From Arthrobacter sp. MAHUQ-56 (GTDB lineage: Bacteria > Actinomycetota > Actinomycetes > Actinomycetales > Micrococcaceae), in the NCBI RefSeq assembly GCF_019710585.1, contig NZ_JAIFZQ010000025.1, positions 62,001-126,000 of the forward strand: 64,000 nt of DNA. The letters run 5' to 3'. Below are positions 50,967 to 61,260 of the stretch, piece by piece (the first letter of the stretch is position 1; each line of letters begins with the position of its first letter). The translations under genes and the position numbers were made by a program. Below the pieces are notes generated by a model. It was given only the letters and a program-made list of their open reading frames with translations. It was not told where the DNA came from and did no database searches.

Positions 50967-51419
50967 TCAGCCACATTTTCCATGCTTGGAATGCACCCAG
51001 TGATCCATGGTGCACGGCAGGCCCAGGTGGTAGCGGTCAAAGTAATAGTGGGGCCCGTTGGAAAGGTACCCGTCCTCGTCGAGGCCAAAATGGCCGATCA
51101 TGAGGAATCCACGCGCAAGGGCCATGTCCCGCAACGCATCAGCTTCCGCGAGCACCCGCGCATGGACGGAGTCGGTGCACTCCCACCCTCCGGCGTGGGC
51201 GATGGCGAAGTACCGGGTGGTGTCCGGGTCCAAATGCTCCAGGATCGTGTCGAAATGGGGCTCGAGGCTTCCGTCGAATTGGCAGCTGGCAACCCCGATG
51301 TCCGCAAACTGCATCTCAGCGTCGAGCTCGATCAAGACGAGCCTGGGCAGGATTTCCCCCTCGGGGGCTATCAGCAGACGGGCAAGGAATTCGAGGTCAA
51401 AGCCTGCTTGGATGATCAT
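50967..51419 (-). CDS. Hypothetical protein with His/Cys-rich C-terminus
   Basis: A 150-residue acidic soluble protein without signal peptide or membrane segments. The C-terminal 40 residues are rich in potential metal ligands (GPHYYFDRYHLGLPCTMDHW and HSKHGKCG). Middle segments such as RYFAIAHAGGWECTDSVHAR look like a structured alpha/beta core. I do not recognise a family. It is 34 nt from the LysE start on the same strand. Confidence 0.65.
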   Translation of the reverse strand: MIIQAGFDLEFLARLLIAPEGEILPRLVLIELDAEMQFADIGVASCQFDGSLEPHFDTILEHLDPDTTRYFAIAHAGGWECTDSVHARVLAEADALRDMALARGFLMIGHFGLDEDGYLSNGPHYYFDRYHLGLPCTMDHWVHSKHGKCG

Positions 51420-51482
51420 GTTCCGAGGCTAAGGAGCGGGGCGAAATATCGGTACAGTCGCACGCGCCTATGTGGACAACGG

Positions 51483-52301
51483 TTAAGCCCTGGCGATGAC
51501 CTCGCCGTTCGGGATCAGGAACCAGCCGTCGTCGGTGGATCCCCAGCGGTGCCAGCCGGCGGAGATCCGGGCGAGGTCGGCCGGGCTGGCAAAACCGTAC
51601 TCCAGCGCCTGCTCGGCGAACGCCGAATGCAGGACCCGTTCACCCCATACCCGCGCCTGCCAGCGGCGCTGCTGGGCGGTGGCGTAAAGCCAGTTGCTGC
51701 TGGTGGGGGCAACATCGTTGAAACCCGCGGCCTGGGCCCAGCTGACCAGGCGCCGACCGGCGTCGGGCTCCGCTCCGTTGCGCCGCGCGATCCGCTGGTA
51801 CAGGTCCATCCACTCGTCCAGCTCGGGGATGGCGGGGTACCAGCTCATGCCATGGAAATCGGCGTCGCGGACGGCGACGATGCCGCCGGGCTTGGCTACG
51901 CGCCGCATCTCCCGCAGGGCCTCGACCGGGTCGGTCAGGTGCTGGAGCACCTGATGCGCATGGACGACGTCGAACGTTTCGTCCGCGAAGTCGAGGTCGT
52001 AGATGTTTCCGGCCACGAATTCCACGTTGCCCACCTCGCGCTCGACGGCGAGCGCCTGCGCCTGGACGATGATGTCGGGTGAGCGGTCCAACCCGGTGAC
52101 TTTGCCGGGGCTGACCAAGGCGGCGAAGTCGCAGGTAATGCTGCCTGGCCCGCACCCGACGTCGAGCAGGCTGGACCCGGGCGTGAGGTAGGGGAGGACG
52201 AACGCTGCGGAATTCTCGGCCGTCCTCGCGGCATGGGCGCGGACCACGGACTCGTGGTGGCCATGCGTATAGACGTCATCTTCAGGCTGCTCGGCGCTCA
52301 T
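51483..52301 (-). CDS. SAM-dependent class I methyltransferase
   Basis: A 272-residue methyltransferase with motif I LLDVGCGPGSITCD, the acidic post-I residue in VTGLDRSPDI, and motif IV-like FDVVHAHQVLQHL. It resembles the UbiE/COQ5-like group. The substrate is unknown. ATG at 52301 is preferred over a TTG two codons upstream. Confidence 0.88.
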   Translation of the reverse strand: MSAEQPEDDVYTHGHHESVVRAHAARTAENSAAFVLPYLTPGSSLLDVGCGPGSITCDFAALVSPGKVTGLDRSPDIIVQAQALAVEREVGNVEFVAGNIYDLDFADETFDVVHAHQVLQHLTDPVEALREMRRVAKPGGIVAVRDADFHGMSWYPAIPELDEWMDLYQRIARRNGAEPDAGRRLVSWAQAAGFNDVAPTSSNWLYATAQQRRWQARVWGERVLHSAFAEQALEYGFASPADLARISAGWHRWGSTDDGWFLIPNGEVIARA

Positions 52302-52558
52302 AGCCAAACGCTACTCCCCACCCGGGCCGCAGGGGAGGAGGGCCCCGTGGCGGGTCCCCGGCGCGGTGCAGCCCGCCTGCGGCGGTGGACCCCGGGGCGA
52401 CCGCCGGCAGGTAGGGGTGCCATCCCCGTATCCCCCCATCGCGGGCCGAGAATACGATGGGCCTCCATCCGGCGGGGGAAAGCTGGCCTCGCCGGATGTT
52501 CCTATCGCTCCGTCACCGCCGCCGGATGTGTGCGGCATCAAACTTTGGGAGGCCAAAG

Positions 52559-54838
52559 GTGACACTGAAATCGAGGTTCGCCGCCGTGCTGACGGTGTCT
52601 GGGCTGATTTCCGGGCTGCTTGTGGGGATCGGCGCCCAGGCCGCGAACGCGGCCGTGGCGCAGGTGCCGGCAACCGTGGAAACCGCTCCGATGCACGGCT
52701 CGGGGGATGCGGCGGACGACCCCGCCATCTGGATCCATCCCACCGACCCGTCGAAGAGCACCATCATCGGCACGGACAAGAGCACCGACGGGCATGGCCT
52801 GGTGGTCTATGACCTGTCCGGGCGGGAGCTGTTCTACTACCCCGACGGGCGGATGAACAATGTTGATGTCCGCTACAACTTCCCCCTGGGCAACAGCCGC
52901 GTGGGCCTGGTCGGTGTCTCCAACCGGGTGCGTAGCCTCGACTTCTACAAGGTCAACGAGTCCGACCGCTCCCTGACGAAGGTGGGCAGCTTCGCGCCCA
53001 CCACCAACATCTCCACGCCCCGCGGCTTCTCCCTTTACCATTCCCCGGACACCGGAAAGTACTACGCATACGTCACCGACAGCGGCAAGGTGGAGCAGTG
53101 GGAACTTGACGGCTCCACCGGATCAGTCACCGGCAAGCTCGTCCGCAGCTGGACAGTGAGCGGTGTTACCGAGGGGCTCGTGGCCGACGACGAGATGAAG
53201 CGGATCTACGTCGCGCAGGAGGACATCGGCGGGATTTGGCGTTTCGGCGCCGAGCCCGGCAACCCGACAACCGGGACGAGGGTTGTCAGTACCACCCAGA
53301 ACGGCGGCGACATCGTCCAGGACATCAAGGGCATCAGCATCTATTACGGCAGTAACGGTGCCGGCTACCTGCTCGCCGCAAGCCAGGGATCAGACCAATT
53401 CCATATCTATACACGGGACGAGAACCGGCCGCTGGGCGCGTTCGCCATCCCCACCGGGAACGGAATTGATGCGGTCACCGGCATGGATGGCATCGACGTC
53501 ACCAACTTCGGCGTCGGCGGGCCCTTCCCGCAGGGCTTCTTCGTGACCCAGGACCACACCAACGACAACGGCCTGCATCAAAGCTTCAAGGCGGTGCCAT
53601 GGCAGTCCATCGCTGCGGCTTACTCGCCGGCCCTGCTCGTGGACGCGGTCTACGACCCGCGCAAGATCGGGGCGGGCACCCCGACACCCACGGCGCCTGA
53701 CACCACCATCACCAGCAAGCCGAGCGACCCGACAACCTCCACGTCGGCCCAGTTCAGCTTCACCTCGACGTCGGCCAGCGCAACGTTTGCCTGTTCGCTC
53801 GACTCAGCCGCCTTCACCAGCTGCACCAGCCCGGCGTCGTACACCGGACTGGCTGAGGGCACGCATACGTTCCAGGTCCGCGCTTCTGACCAGAACGGCG
53901 TCGACCCCACCCCCGCCAGCTACACGTGGACGGTGGACACCACGCCGCCGCAGGACACCACGCCGCCGGAGACGACCATAACGTCGGGACCGCCGGCAAC
54001 AACGACATCCACTACCGCCTCCTTCGCATTCACCTCGAGCGAAGCCAATTCGACGTTCCAGTGCAGCCTGGACGGCGCACCGCGCACCACGTGCACCTCG
54101 CCGCAGTCCTACACCGGCCTGTCAGCCGGATCCCACACCTTTTCAGTCTGGGCCACCGATCCTGCGGGCAACACGGACGCGACAGCGGCGACGCAAACCT
54201 GGACCGTCAGCTCCGGCGACACGGGCGGCAGCACCATCGTCCGCGGCTCGGTCAGCCAGACCACGAACACCACGGCAGGTACCACCCTGACGATTCCTGC
54301 GCCGGCCAACATCGCCCAGGGCGACGTGCTTGTCAGCTGCATCTCCCTCAACGGCGGCAGCATCGCCACGACGGGTGCGCCGGCGGGCTGGACGCGGCTG
54401 GCAGCGGTAACGTCCATTTCGAATCCGAAAGTCTACGGCTACTACAAGGTGGCCACGGCGTCCGAGCCGGCGGGCTATTCCTGGACGACGACGTTGACGA
54501 CGAGCGGAGGGGGGATTGCCAGGTACACGGGGGCCTCGGGCCTGGACGGCACGGCCACCTCAGCGGCCGGTGCGGCAGCATCCTCGGGCACGGTCCCGGG
54601 CCTGACCAGCACAACGGCCAACGTGATGCTGGTCGGATGCATGAGCGTCAATTCCAGTTCGGTGACCCTTACCTCTCCGGACGGGATGGCCCAGGCCGTG
54701 GAAGCGGGCGCCCGCCGCTTCGAGATTGCCGATGGCATCCAGGCTGTGGCAGGACCAAGCGGAGCGAAGACGTGGAAGTTCAGCGCCGCCCGTGATTGGG
54801 CCGGCTGGCTGGCGGCGCTTCGGCCCAAGGCGCCATAA
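52559..54838 (+). CDS. Secreted beta-propeller phytase with Ig-like repeats
   Basis: A 759-residue exported enzyme. Residues 1-31 are a signal peptide (LTVSGLISGLLVGIGAQAANA). The beta-propeller phytase domain covers about 35-380, with DDPAIWIHP, GTDKSTDGHGLVVYDLSG and DGRMNNVDVRYNF. Two similar Ig-like domains follow (starting DTTITSKPSDPT and ETTITSGPPATT, about 85 residues each, each with a Cys pair). A C-terminal beta-rich domain of about 190 residues ends the protein. It should release phosphate from phytate outside the cell. The start is GTG at 52559, preceded by GGGAGG. Confidence 0.88.
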   Translation: MTLKSRFAAVLTVSGLISGLLVGIGAQAANAAVAQVPATVETAPMHGSGDAADDPAIWIHPTDPSKSTIIGTDKSTDGHGLVVYDLSGRELFYYPDGRMNNVDVRYNFPLGNSRVGLVGVSNRVRSLDFYKVNESDRSLTKVGSFAPTTNISTPRGFSLYHSPDTGKYYAYVTDSGKVEQWELDGSTGSVTGKLVRSWTVSGVTEGLVADDEMKRIYVAQEDIGGIWRFGAEPGNPTTGTRVVSTTQNGGDIVQDIKGISIYYGSNGAGYLLAASQGSDQFHIYTRDENRPLGAFAIPTGNGIDAVTGMDGIDVTNFGVGGPFPQGFFVTQDHTNDNGLHQSFKAVPWQSIAAAYSPALLVDAVYDPRKIGAGTPTPTAPDTTITSKPSDPTTSTSAQFSFTSTSASATFACSLDSAAFTSCTSPASYTGLAEGTHTFQVRASDQNGVDPTPASYTWTVDTTPPQDTTPPETTITSGPPATTTSTTASFAFTSSEANSTFQCSLDGAPRTTCTSPQSYTGLSAGSHTFSVWATDPAGNTDATAATQTWTVSSGDTGGSTIVRGSVSQTTNTTAGTTLTIPAPANIAQGDVLVSCISLNGGSIATTGAPAGWTRLAAVTSISNPKVYGYYKVATASEPAGYSWTTTLTTSGGGIARYTGASGLDGTATSAAGAAASSGTVPGLTSTTANVMLVGCMSVNSSSVTLTSPDGMAQAVEAGARRFEIADGIQAVAGPSGAKTWKFSAARDWAGWLAALRPKAP

Positions 54839-54864
54839 CTCCCTGGGCCCCGGTCGGGGACCAT

Positions 54865-54904
54865 CGGAAGGGGCCGTTGTGGACCTCCACAGCGACCCCT
54901 TCCG
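54865..54904 (+). terminator. Terminator after the phytase gene
   Basis: CGGAAGGGG (54865-54873) pairs perfectly with CCCCTTCCG (54896-54904), and an inner 8-bp stem with one wobble pair closes around ACCT. It begins 26 nt after the phytase stop and ends 19 nt before the convergent MarR gene. Confidence 0.75.
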
Positions 54905-54923
54905 CGCTGCATGGAAACTGCAG

Positions 54924-55436
54924 TCAGCCGTCAGTGGATTCCGCCCTTGCCGCCACCGTAGCCTCCACCATGGCCGTGATGAACCGGGTGACGGTTTCCA
55001 GTTCCTCATCGGAGAAGGCGGCCATGGCGCTTCCCATGTGCTGCGCCAAGGGGGCGAATATCGCGCCGCCCTCCTGGAACGCCTTGGGGGTCATCTTCAG
55101 CTGGACCTGGCGCCGGTCGGTGCTGTTCCGTTCCCGCACGATGTGCCCGGAGCTGTCCAGGCGGTCGATCAAGGCGGTGGTGGCCGGGGAGCTCAGGTTC
55201 AGTTCCCTGCGCAGGACGCCGGGAGTCACCACGCTGCCCGCGGCAGTGTGGCGCATGATGACGGCCAGGGCGTTCATGTCCGTGCGGTGCATGTCCTTCC
55301 GGCCGCCGGCGGCATCAACGTAGCGGTTGGCCTCCATGGTGAACTCCTGGAGGAGGCGGAGCAACGGATGGGACGGCCCCCCGGGGGCGGCCGATGCCGC
55401 GGCCGTTGATGAGTCCGGTGACTTTTCGCGTGCCAT
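54924..55436 (-). CDS. MarR family transcriptional regulator
   Basis: A 170-residue regulator. The winged helix is at about 50-120 (TPGVLRRELNLSSPATTALI, DRLDSSGHIVRERNSTDRR, the MarR wing). ATG at 55436 follows GGAGG. It is divergent from the MMPL pump, with a perfect palindrome between them, so it probably represses the pump. Confidence 0.9.
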   Translation of the reverse strand: MAREKSPDSSTAAASAAPGGPSHPLLRLLQEFTMEANRYVDAAGGRKDMHRTDMNALAVIMRHTAAGSVVTPGVLRRELNLSSPATTALIDRLDSSGHIVRERNSTDRRQVQLKMTPKAFQEGGAIFAPLAQHMGSAMAAFSDEELETVTRFITAMVEATVAARAESTDG

Positions 55437-55553
55437 GCCCACCTCCCCGACGATTCCTGGTTTGCGGCCCGTGGATTGCTTCGGGCGTCCTGAGGGATAT
55501 TACTGCAGCCCTGCCCTCGGACAGGAGGACATCCAAAAAAGCTTGCCAGGCAC

Positions 55554-55574
55554 TTATCTCTATCTTGGAGATAA
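55554..55574. promoter_or_regulatory. MarR operator upstream of the MMPL pump
   Basis: TTATCTC (55554-55560) and GAGATAA (55568-55574) are perfect 7-bp arms with a 7-nt spacer. A GATAAT -10-like hexamer (55570-55575) overlaps the right arm, so binding would block the pump promoter. Confidence 0.75.
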
Positions 55575-55623
55575 TCTATGATGGAACAAATATTACTCCG
55601 CGTTCTCCCGCATGGAAGGCATC

Positions 55624-57807
55624 ATGAATCGCACAAAAGCTGGCAAAGAGCGTGCTCCCTTCTGGCTGCGCTGGCTGGTCCCCGCCATCCTAGTGCTGAC
55701 CTGGCTGGGGCTGGCCGGCGTCGGAGGCCCCACCTTCGGCCGGTTGGAGGAAGTCTCGTCCAACGACCAGGCGTCCTTCCTGCCCGCCAGCGCCGAGGCC
55801 ACCGAAGCGCAGGACTGGCAGGCGAAGTTCCGCGACTCCGACGAGGTTCCGGGCATCATCGTCATCGAGAACAGCCAAGCCTTCACTCCGGCGCAACTGG
55901 GGGAGCTGGCAGCGCTGAAAACGAGCCTTGAGGACCTCAAGCTGGGCAGCGCGGTGATCGGGCCGATACCGTCGAAGGACGCCAAGGCTGTGCAGTTCGT
56001 GGTCCCCATCGGCTCCTCCGATGAGATCAAGGAAGCGGTCAAGGAACTCCGAGATGCGGTCAACGAGGCAGCCCCGGAAGGGACCCAGACCTTCGTCACC
56101 GGCCCGGCTGGTCTGGCCGCCGACCTCACGTCCGCTTTCGGCGGCATCGACGGCATCCTCCTGCTCGTGGCCCTGTCCGCGGTGTTTGTGATCCTCCTGG
56201 TCGTCTACCGGTCCCTGCTGCTGCCCATCATGGTGCTGCTGACGTCCGTCTTCGCCCTCTGCGCGGCCATCCTGCTGGTCTTCGGCATGGCCAAGGCCGG
56301 CTGGATCCAGCTGAACGGCCAAAGCCAGGGCATCCTCTCAATCCTCGTGATCGGTGCGGCAACCGACTACGCGCTGCTGTTCGTGGCGCGCTTCCGTGAA
56401 GCCCTCACCCACACGACCAACCGCACGGCCGCCGTCCTGACTGCGTGGAAAGCATCCTTCGAGCCCATCCTGGCGTCCGGCGCAACGGTGATCATCGCGC
56501 TCCTGTGCCTGCTCTTCTCAGACCTCAATTCCAACAAGGCCCTGGGCCCCGTCGCGGCCGCCGGCATCCTGTGCGCACTTTTCGCCGCACTCACCCTGCT
56601 GCCCGCACTGATGGCCCTGCTCGGCCGCGCAGCCTTCTGGCCGTTCCGTCCCAAGCTGGTCCCGGCCGACCAGCGCGAGCCGGAGCTGGTCACAGGCCTG
56701 GAAGGCCAAAAGGGCTTGTGGCGCGCCACCGGTTCCCTGGTTGCCCGGCGGCCCCGGACGGTATGGGTTGCCTCGGTCCTGCTCCTGGTGGCAGCCGCCG
56801 GCGGCCTGCTCCAACTCAAGGCCAACGGCGTGCCGCAAACCGACGTCATCCTCACCGCCTCCAACGCCGTGGACGGCCAGGACGCACTGGCCCGCCACTT
56901 CGACGCCGGCAGCGGCAGCCCCGCCGTCGTGGTTGCAGACCAGGGCAAGGCAGCGCAGGTGCTGGACCGGGTGAAAGCGGACGACGGCGTGGGCGAGGCT
57001 TACCTGCTCGGCCAGGGCAGCGTGCCCATCACCGGAGCCCCCGGCGCCCCCAGCGCTCCGGACGTCAGGGACGGGAAGGTGCTCATCAATGCCACCTTGA
57101 ACGATGCGGCCGACTCGCTGGAGGCGGAGGAGACCATCAGGGCCCTGCGCACGGAGGTGAAAGCCGTTGATCCCGGTGCCCTGGTGGGCGGCGTGACCGC
57201 CACGGCGCTGGACACCAATACGACGGCCCAGCACGACCTGGTGGTCATCATCCCGGTGGTCCTCGTGGTGATCCTGTTCATCCTGATGCTGCTGCTGCGC
57301 TCCATCGTGGCCCCGGTCCTGCTGGTGCTCTCCGTGGTGTTGTCCTACGCCGCCGCGCTCGGTGTTTCGGCCCTCGTGTTCAATAACCTGTTCGGTTTCC
57401 CCGGCGCCGACGCCACCGTTCCGCTGTTCGGCTTTGTCTTCCTGGTGGCGCTGGGCGTGGACTACAACATCTTCCTGATGAGCCGGGTCCGCGAGGAGTC
57501 CCTCAAGCACGGCACCCGGCCCGGCATCCTCCGCGGCCTCAGCGTCACCGGCGGCGTCATCACCTCCGCGGGCGTGGTGCTGGCCGCAACCTTCGCCGCC
57601 CTGGGCGTCATCCCCATCATGTTCCTGGTGCAGCTCGCATTCATTGTGGCGTTCGGCGTGCTGCTGGACACCGTGCTGGTGCGCTCGCTGCTGGTGCCGG
57701 CCCTGGCGTACGACATTGGGCCCAGGATCTGGTGGCCCGGCAAGCTGGGCAGGACCCCGGAAACGGCGCCTGCAGAACCACTGTTGGCCGAAATCCCCGC
57801 TCGGTAG
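55624..57807 (+). CDS. MMPL family RND-type transporter
   Basis: A 727-residue membrane transporter with 12 predicted helices and two large extracytoplasmic loops. Paired Asp-Tyr motifs of MMPL proton relays are GAATDYALLFVARFREAL and ALGVDYNIFLMSRVREES. The start at 55624 follows GGAAGG. MarR regulation suggests drug or fatty-acid export; substrate is unknown. Confidence 0.9.
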   Translation: MNRTKAGKERAPFWLRWLVPAILVLTWLGLAGVGGPTFGRLEEVSSNDQASFLPASAEATEAQDWQAKFRDSDEVPGIIVIENSQAFTPAQLGELAALKTSLEDLKLGSAVIGPIPSKDAKAVQFVVPIGSSDEIKEAVKELRDAVNEAAPEGTQTFVTGPAGLAADLTSAFGGIDGILLLVALSAVFVILLVVYRSLLLPIMVLLTSVFALCAAILLVFGMAKAGWIQLNGQSQGILSILVIGAATDYALLFVARFREALTHTTNRTAAVLTAWKASFEPILASGATVIIALLCLLFSDLNSNKALGPVAAAGILCALFAALTLLPALMALLGRAAFWPFRPKLVPADQREPELVTGLEGQKGLWRATGSLVARRPRTVWVASVLLLVAAAGGLLQLKANGVPQTDVILTASNAVDGQDALARHFDAGSGSPAVVVADQGKAAQVLDRVKADDGVGEAYLLGQGSVPITGAPGAPSAPDVRDGKVLINATLNDAADSLEAEETIRALRTEVKAVDPGALVGGVTATALDTNTTAQHDLVVIIPVVLVVILFILMLLLRSIVAPVLLVLSVVLSYAAALGVSALVFNNLFGFPGADATVPLFGFVFLVALGVDYNIFLMSRVREESLKHGTRPGILRGLSVTGGVITSAGVVLAATFAALGVIPIMFLVQLAFIVAFGVLLDTVLVRSLLVPALAYDIGPRIWWPGKLGRTPETAPAEPLLAEIPAR

Positions 57808-57855
57808 ACTGCCAGTGCGCCCGCATGGACGCGGAGCCTCGAAGGAGAGATCACC

Positions 57856-58152
57856 ATGACTGAATATCCTGAATCCGCAGCCGAAGAACCCCGCAGGGAC
57901 GATGCCGCTCCTGGTATGGAGGGTGAGGGCGGGCAGTACGTGGACGGCGACTACGGGGACGCCGGCCGCGTCAATGTCCCCGCGGACAACCTGGCCGACG
58001 GCGAATATCCGGAGGGCGATTACGGCGACGCGGGTGCCACGGACGCCGAGCGGACGGAGGGCGCTGTCCGGGAGGGGCTCACCGACGGGCAGGTGCAGGC
58101 AACTCCCGAAGAGCGCGGCCCCCTCCACGGGGATCCGGATACCGGCAGGTAA
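57856..58152 (+). CDS. Small acidic disordered protein
   Basis: A 98-residue, very acidic, Gly/Asp/Glu-rich protein with an internal duplication of the form (D/E)GDYGDAG (near 30 and 53). No hydrophobic core or known domain is visible; it is likely disordered. AAGGAGAG lies before the ATG. Function is unknown. Confidence 0.65.
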   Translation: MTEYPESAAEEPRRDDAAPGMEGEGGQYVDGDYGDAGRVNVPADNLADGEYPEGDYGDAGATDAERTEGAVREGLTDGQVQATPEERGPLHGDPDTGR

Positions 58153-58270
58153 GAAGCCCGGCGGCAGGTTCTCCAGCAGCGAACTGGCCAGCCGCCGTCG
58201 TGCCCCAGGCTCCCCCAATCCCTGTGATGGCAGGGAAAACCATCTCTGTTGGCCAAACGCCACCCGGAAA

Positions 58271-58291
58271 GTTGAGTCACCTTCGCTCAAG
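58271..58291. promoter_or_regulatory. HAIR box 1 upstream of dnaK
   Basis: GTTGAGT-N7-GCTCAAG fits the HspR inverted repeat consensus CTTGAGT-N7-ACTCAAG with two mismatches. It lies just upstream of the -35 element. Confidence 0.85.
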
Positions 58292-58297
58292 TTTGGG

Positions 58298-58325
58298 TTG
58301 ACATCGTTGGCGCCCTGAGTAAAGT
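58298..58325 (+). promoter_or_regulatory. dnaK promoter
   Basis: TTGACA (58298-58303) is followed after 16 nt by TAAAGT (58320-58325). The promoter is placed between the two HAIR boxes, giving a leader of about 58 nt. Confidence 0.65.
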
Positions 58326-58344
58326 TGAGTGCAGAACGCTCAAT
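58324..58344. promoter_or_regulatory. HAIR box 2 over the dnaK start region
   Basis: GTTGAGT-N7-GCTCAAT, same spacing as box 1 with three mismatches to consensus. It overlaps the -10 region and transcription start, so HspR binding should block transcription directly. Confidence 0.8.
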
Positions 58345-58389
58345 CACTCTGGGCGCCAACCAGTTTCCAAGGAAAGAAGGAAGCAACAC

Positions 58390-60261
<1,872 letters not shown>

Positions 60262-60263
60262 CC

Positions 60264-60986
60264 ATGCCGCACCACGGTAACGAGGAAGAGCACAACACAT
60301 CCGCGAACCGGCAGAACGAGCAGGGCAACGGCCAGGAGCCGGTCATCCGGGACCACCGCAAGGTTGACCCGGTGACCGGGCAGGCCCGGCACCCGGAGGG
60401 CAGTCACGCTGAAGGCGGAAACACTGCCCCCGGCGCCGGGGCCGGCGCCCAGGCCGGAGCGGCGGATTCCGACGGCGACGCGCTTGCCCAGGCCGAGGAG
60501 ATCCTCAACGGCATGGAAGTGCCGGCCGAGGAATCCGTGGCCCAGGGGGCTCCGGCGGGAGCTGCCGGCAACGCCGAAGCAGCCGAACTGCGCAACGACC
60601 TGCTCCGCCTCCAGGCCGAGTACGTCAACTACCGCAAGCGCGTGGAACGCGACCGCGCCGTGGCAGGGGAAATGGCCGTCATCGGCGTCCTGAACTCCCT
60701 GCTTCCGGTCCTGGACGACGTCGACGCCGCCCGGCAGCACGGCGACCTGACCGACGGTCCCTTCGCCGCGATCGCCACCAAACTGGAGAACGCGCTGAAG
60801 ACCTACGGCCTGGTCCGCATCAACGAGACCGGAGTGGAGTTCGATCCCACGATCCACGAGGCCCTGATCCAGCAGCCCGGCGAGGACATCGAGGTTGACA
60901 CCGTCAGCCAGGTGCTCCGCTCCGGCTACAAGTCAGGCGAACGCGTCCTCCGCGCAGCCCAGGTCATCGTCGCTGTACCTGCGTAG
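60264..60986 (+). CDS. grpE: Nucleotide exchange factor GrpE
   Basis: A 240-residue cochaperone that releases ADP from DnaK. A long Gly/Ala-rich N-terminus (1-105) precedes the coiled-coil (RNDLLRLQAEYVNYRKRVERD, about 112-132, quoted in part as LQAEYVNYRKR) and the beta-domain (FDPTIHEALIQQPGEDIEVD). The start is 2 nt after the dnaK stop. Confidence 0.97.
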   Translation: MPHHGNEEEHNTSANRQNEQGNGQEPVIRDHRKVDPVTGQARHPEGSHAEGGNTAPGAGAGAQAGAADSDGDALAQAEEILNGMEVPAEESVAQGAPAGAAGNAEAAELRNDLLRLQAEYVNYRKRVERDRAVAGEMAVIGVLNSLLPVLDDVDAARQHGDLTDGPFAAIATKLENALKTYGLVRINETGVEFDPTIHEALIQQPGEDIEVDTVSQVLRSGYKSGERVLRAAQVIVAVPA

Positions 60987-61006
60987 TCCGGGTCACCAGG
61001 CGCTAC

Positions 61007-61068
61007 GGCCGGATATGGGGCGGTGCCCGCTCCGCGGTGCCCTCCACACCGCCGCCCCATATCCGGCC
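61007..61068. repeat. Inverted repeat after grpE
   Basis: Perfect 17-bp arms (61007-61023 and 61052-61068) around a 28-nt GC-rich loop, beginning 20 nt after the grpE stop. There is no T-run after the stem. Confidence 0.7.
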
Positions 61069-61110
61069 TCCGCGCCAGCGGTCATCTCGCCTAAGGTGAG
61101 GTAACCACGA

Positions 61111-61230
61111 AGCTCGCAGCGGTACAGGGGCCCCGGGAGTGGCATCGGGCCTGCCGAAGCTGGGTGGCTGGGGATCGCAGATCCTCAGCCACCCAGCGTA
61201 GGGGCGGGGGCCCCTGTACCGCGGAGAGCT
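61111..61230. repeat. Nested inverted repeat upstream of dnaJ
   Basis: Outer arms: AGCTC plus a 16-bp perfect arm (61111-61115, 61119-61134) pair with 61207-61222 and 61226-61230 across a 3x3 internal loop. Inner hairpin: 18-nt arms 61159-61176 and 61180-61197 with one G-T pair and a GCA loop. It ends 30 nt before dnaJ. Confidence 0.8.
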
Positions 61231-61260
61231 GTTAGATAGAGACTTTGAAAGGAAACGCCA

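Noticed and set aside
52435..52461. CCCATCG/CGATGGG inverted repeat upstream of the phytase
   Set aside because: 7-bp arms with a 13-nt spacer; no supporting neighbour or repeat, and the spacing fits no clear operator class.
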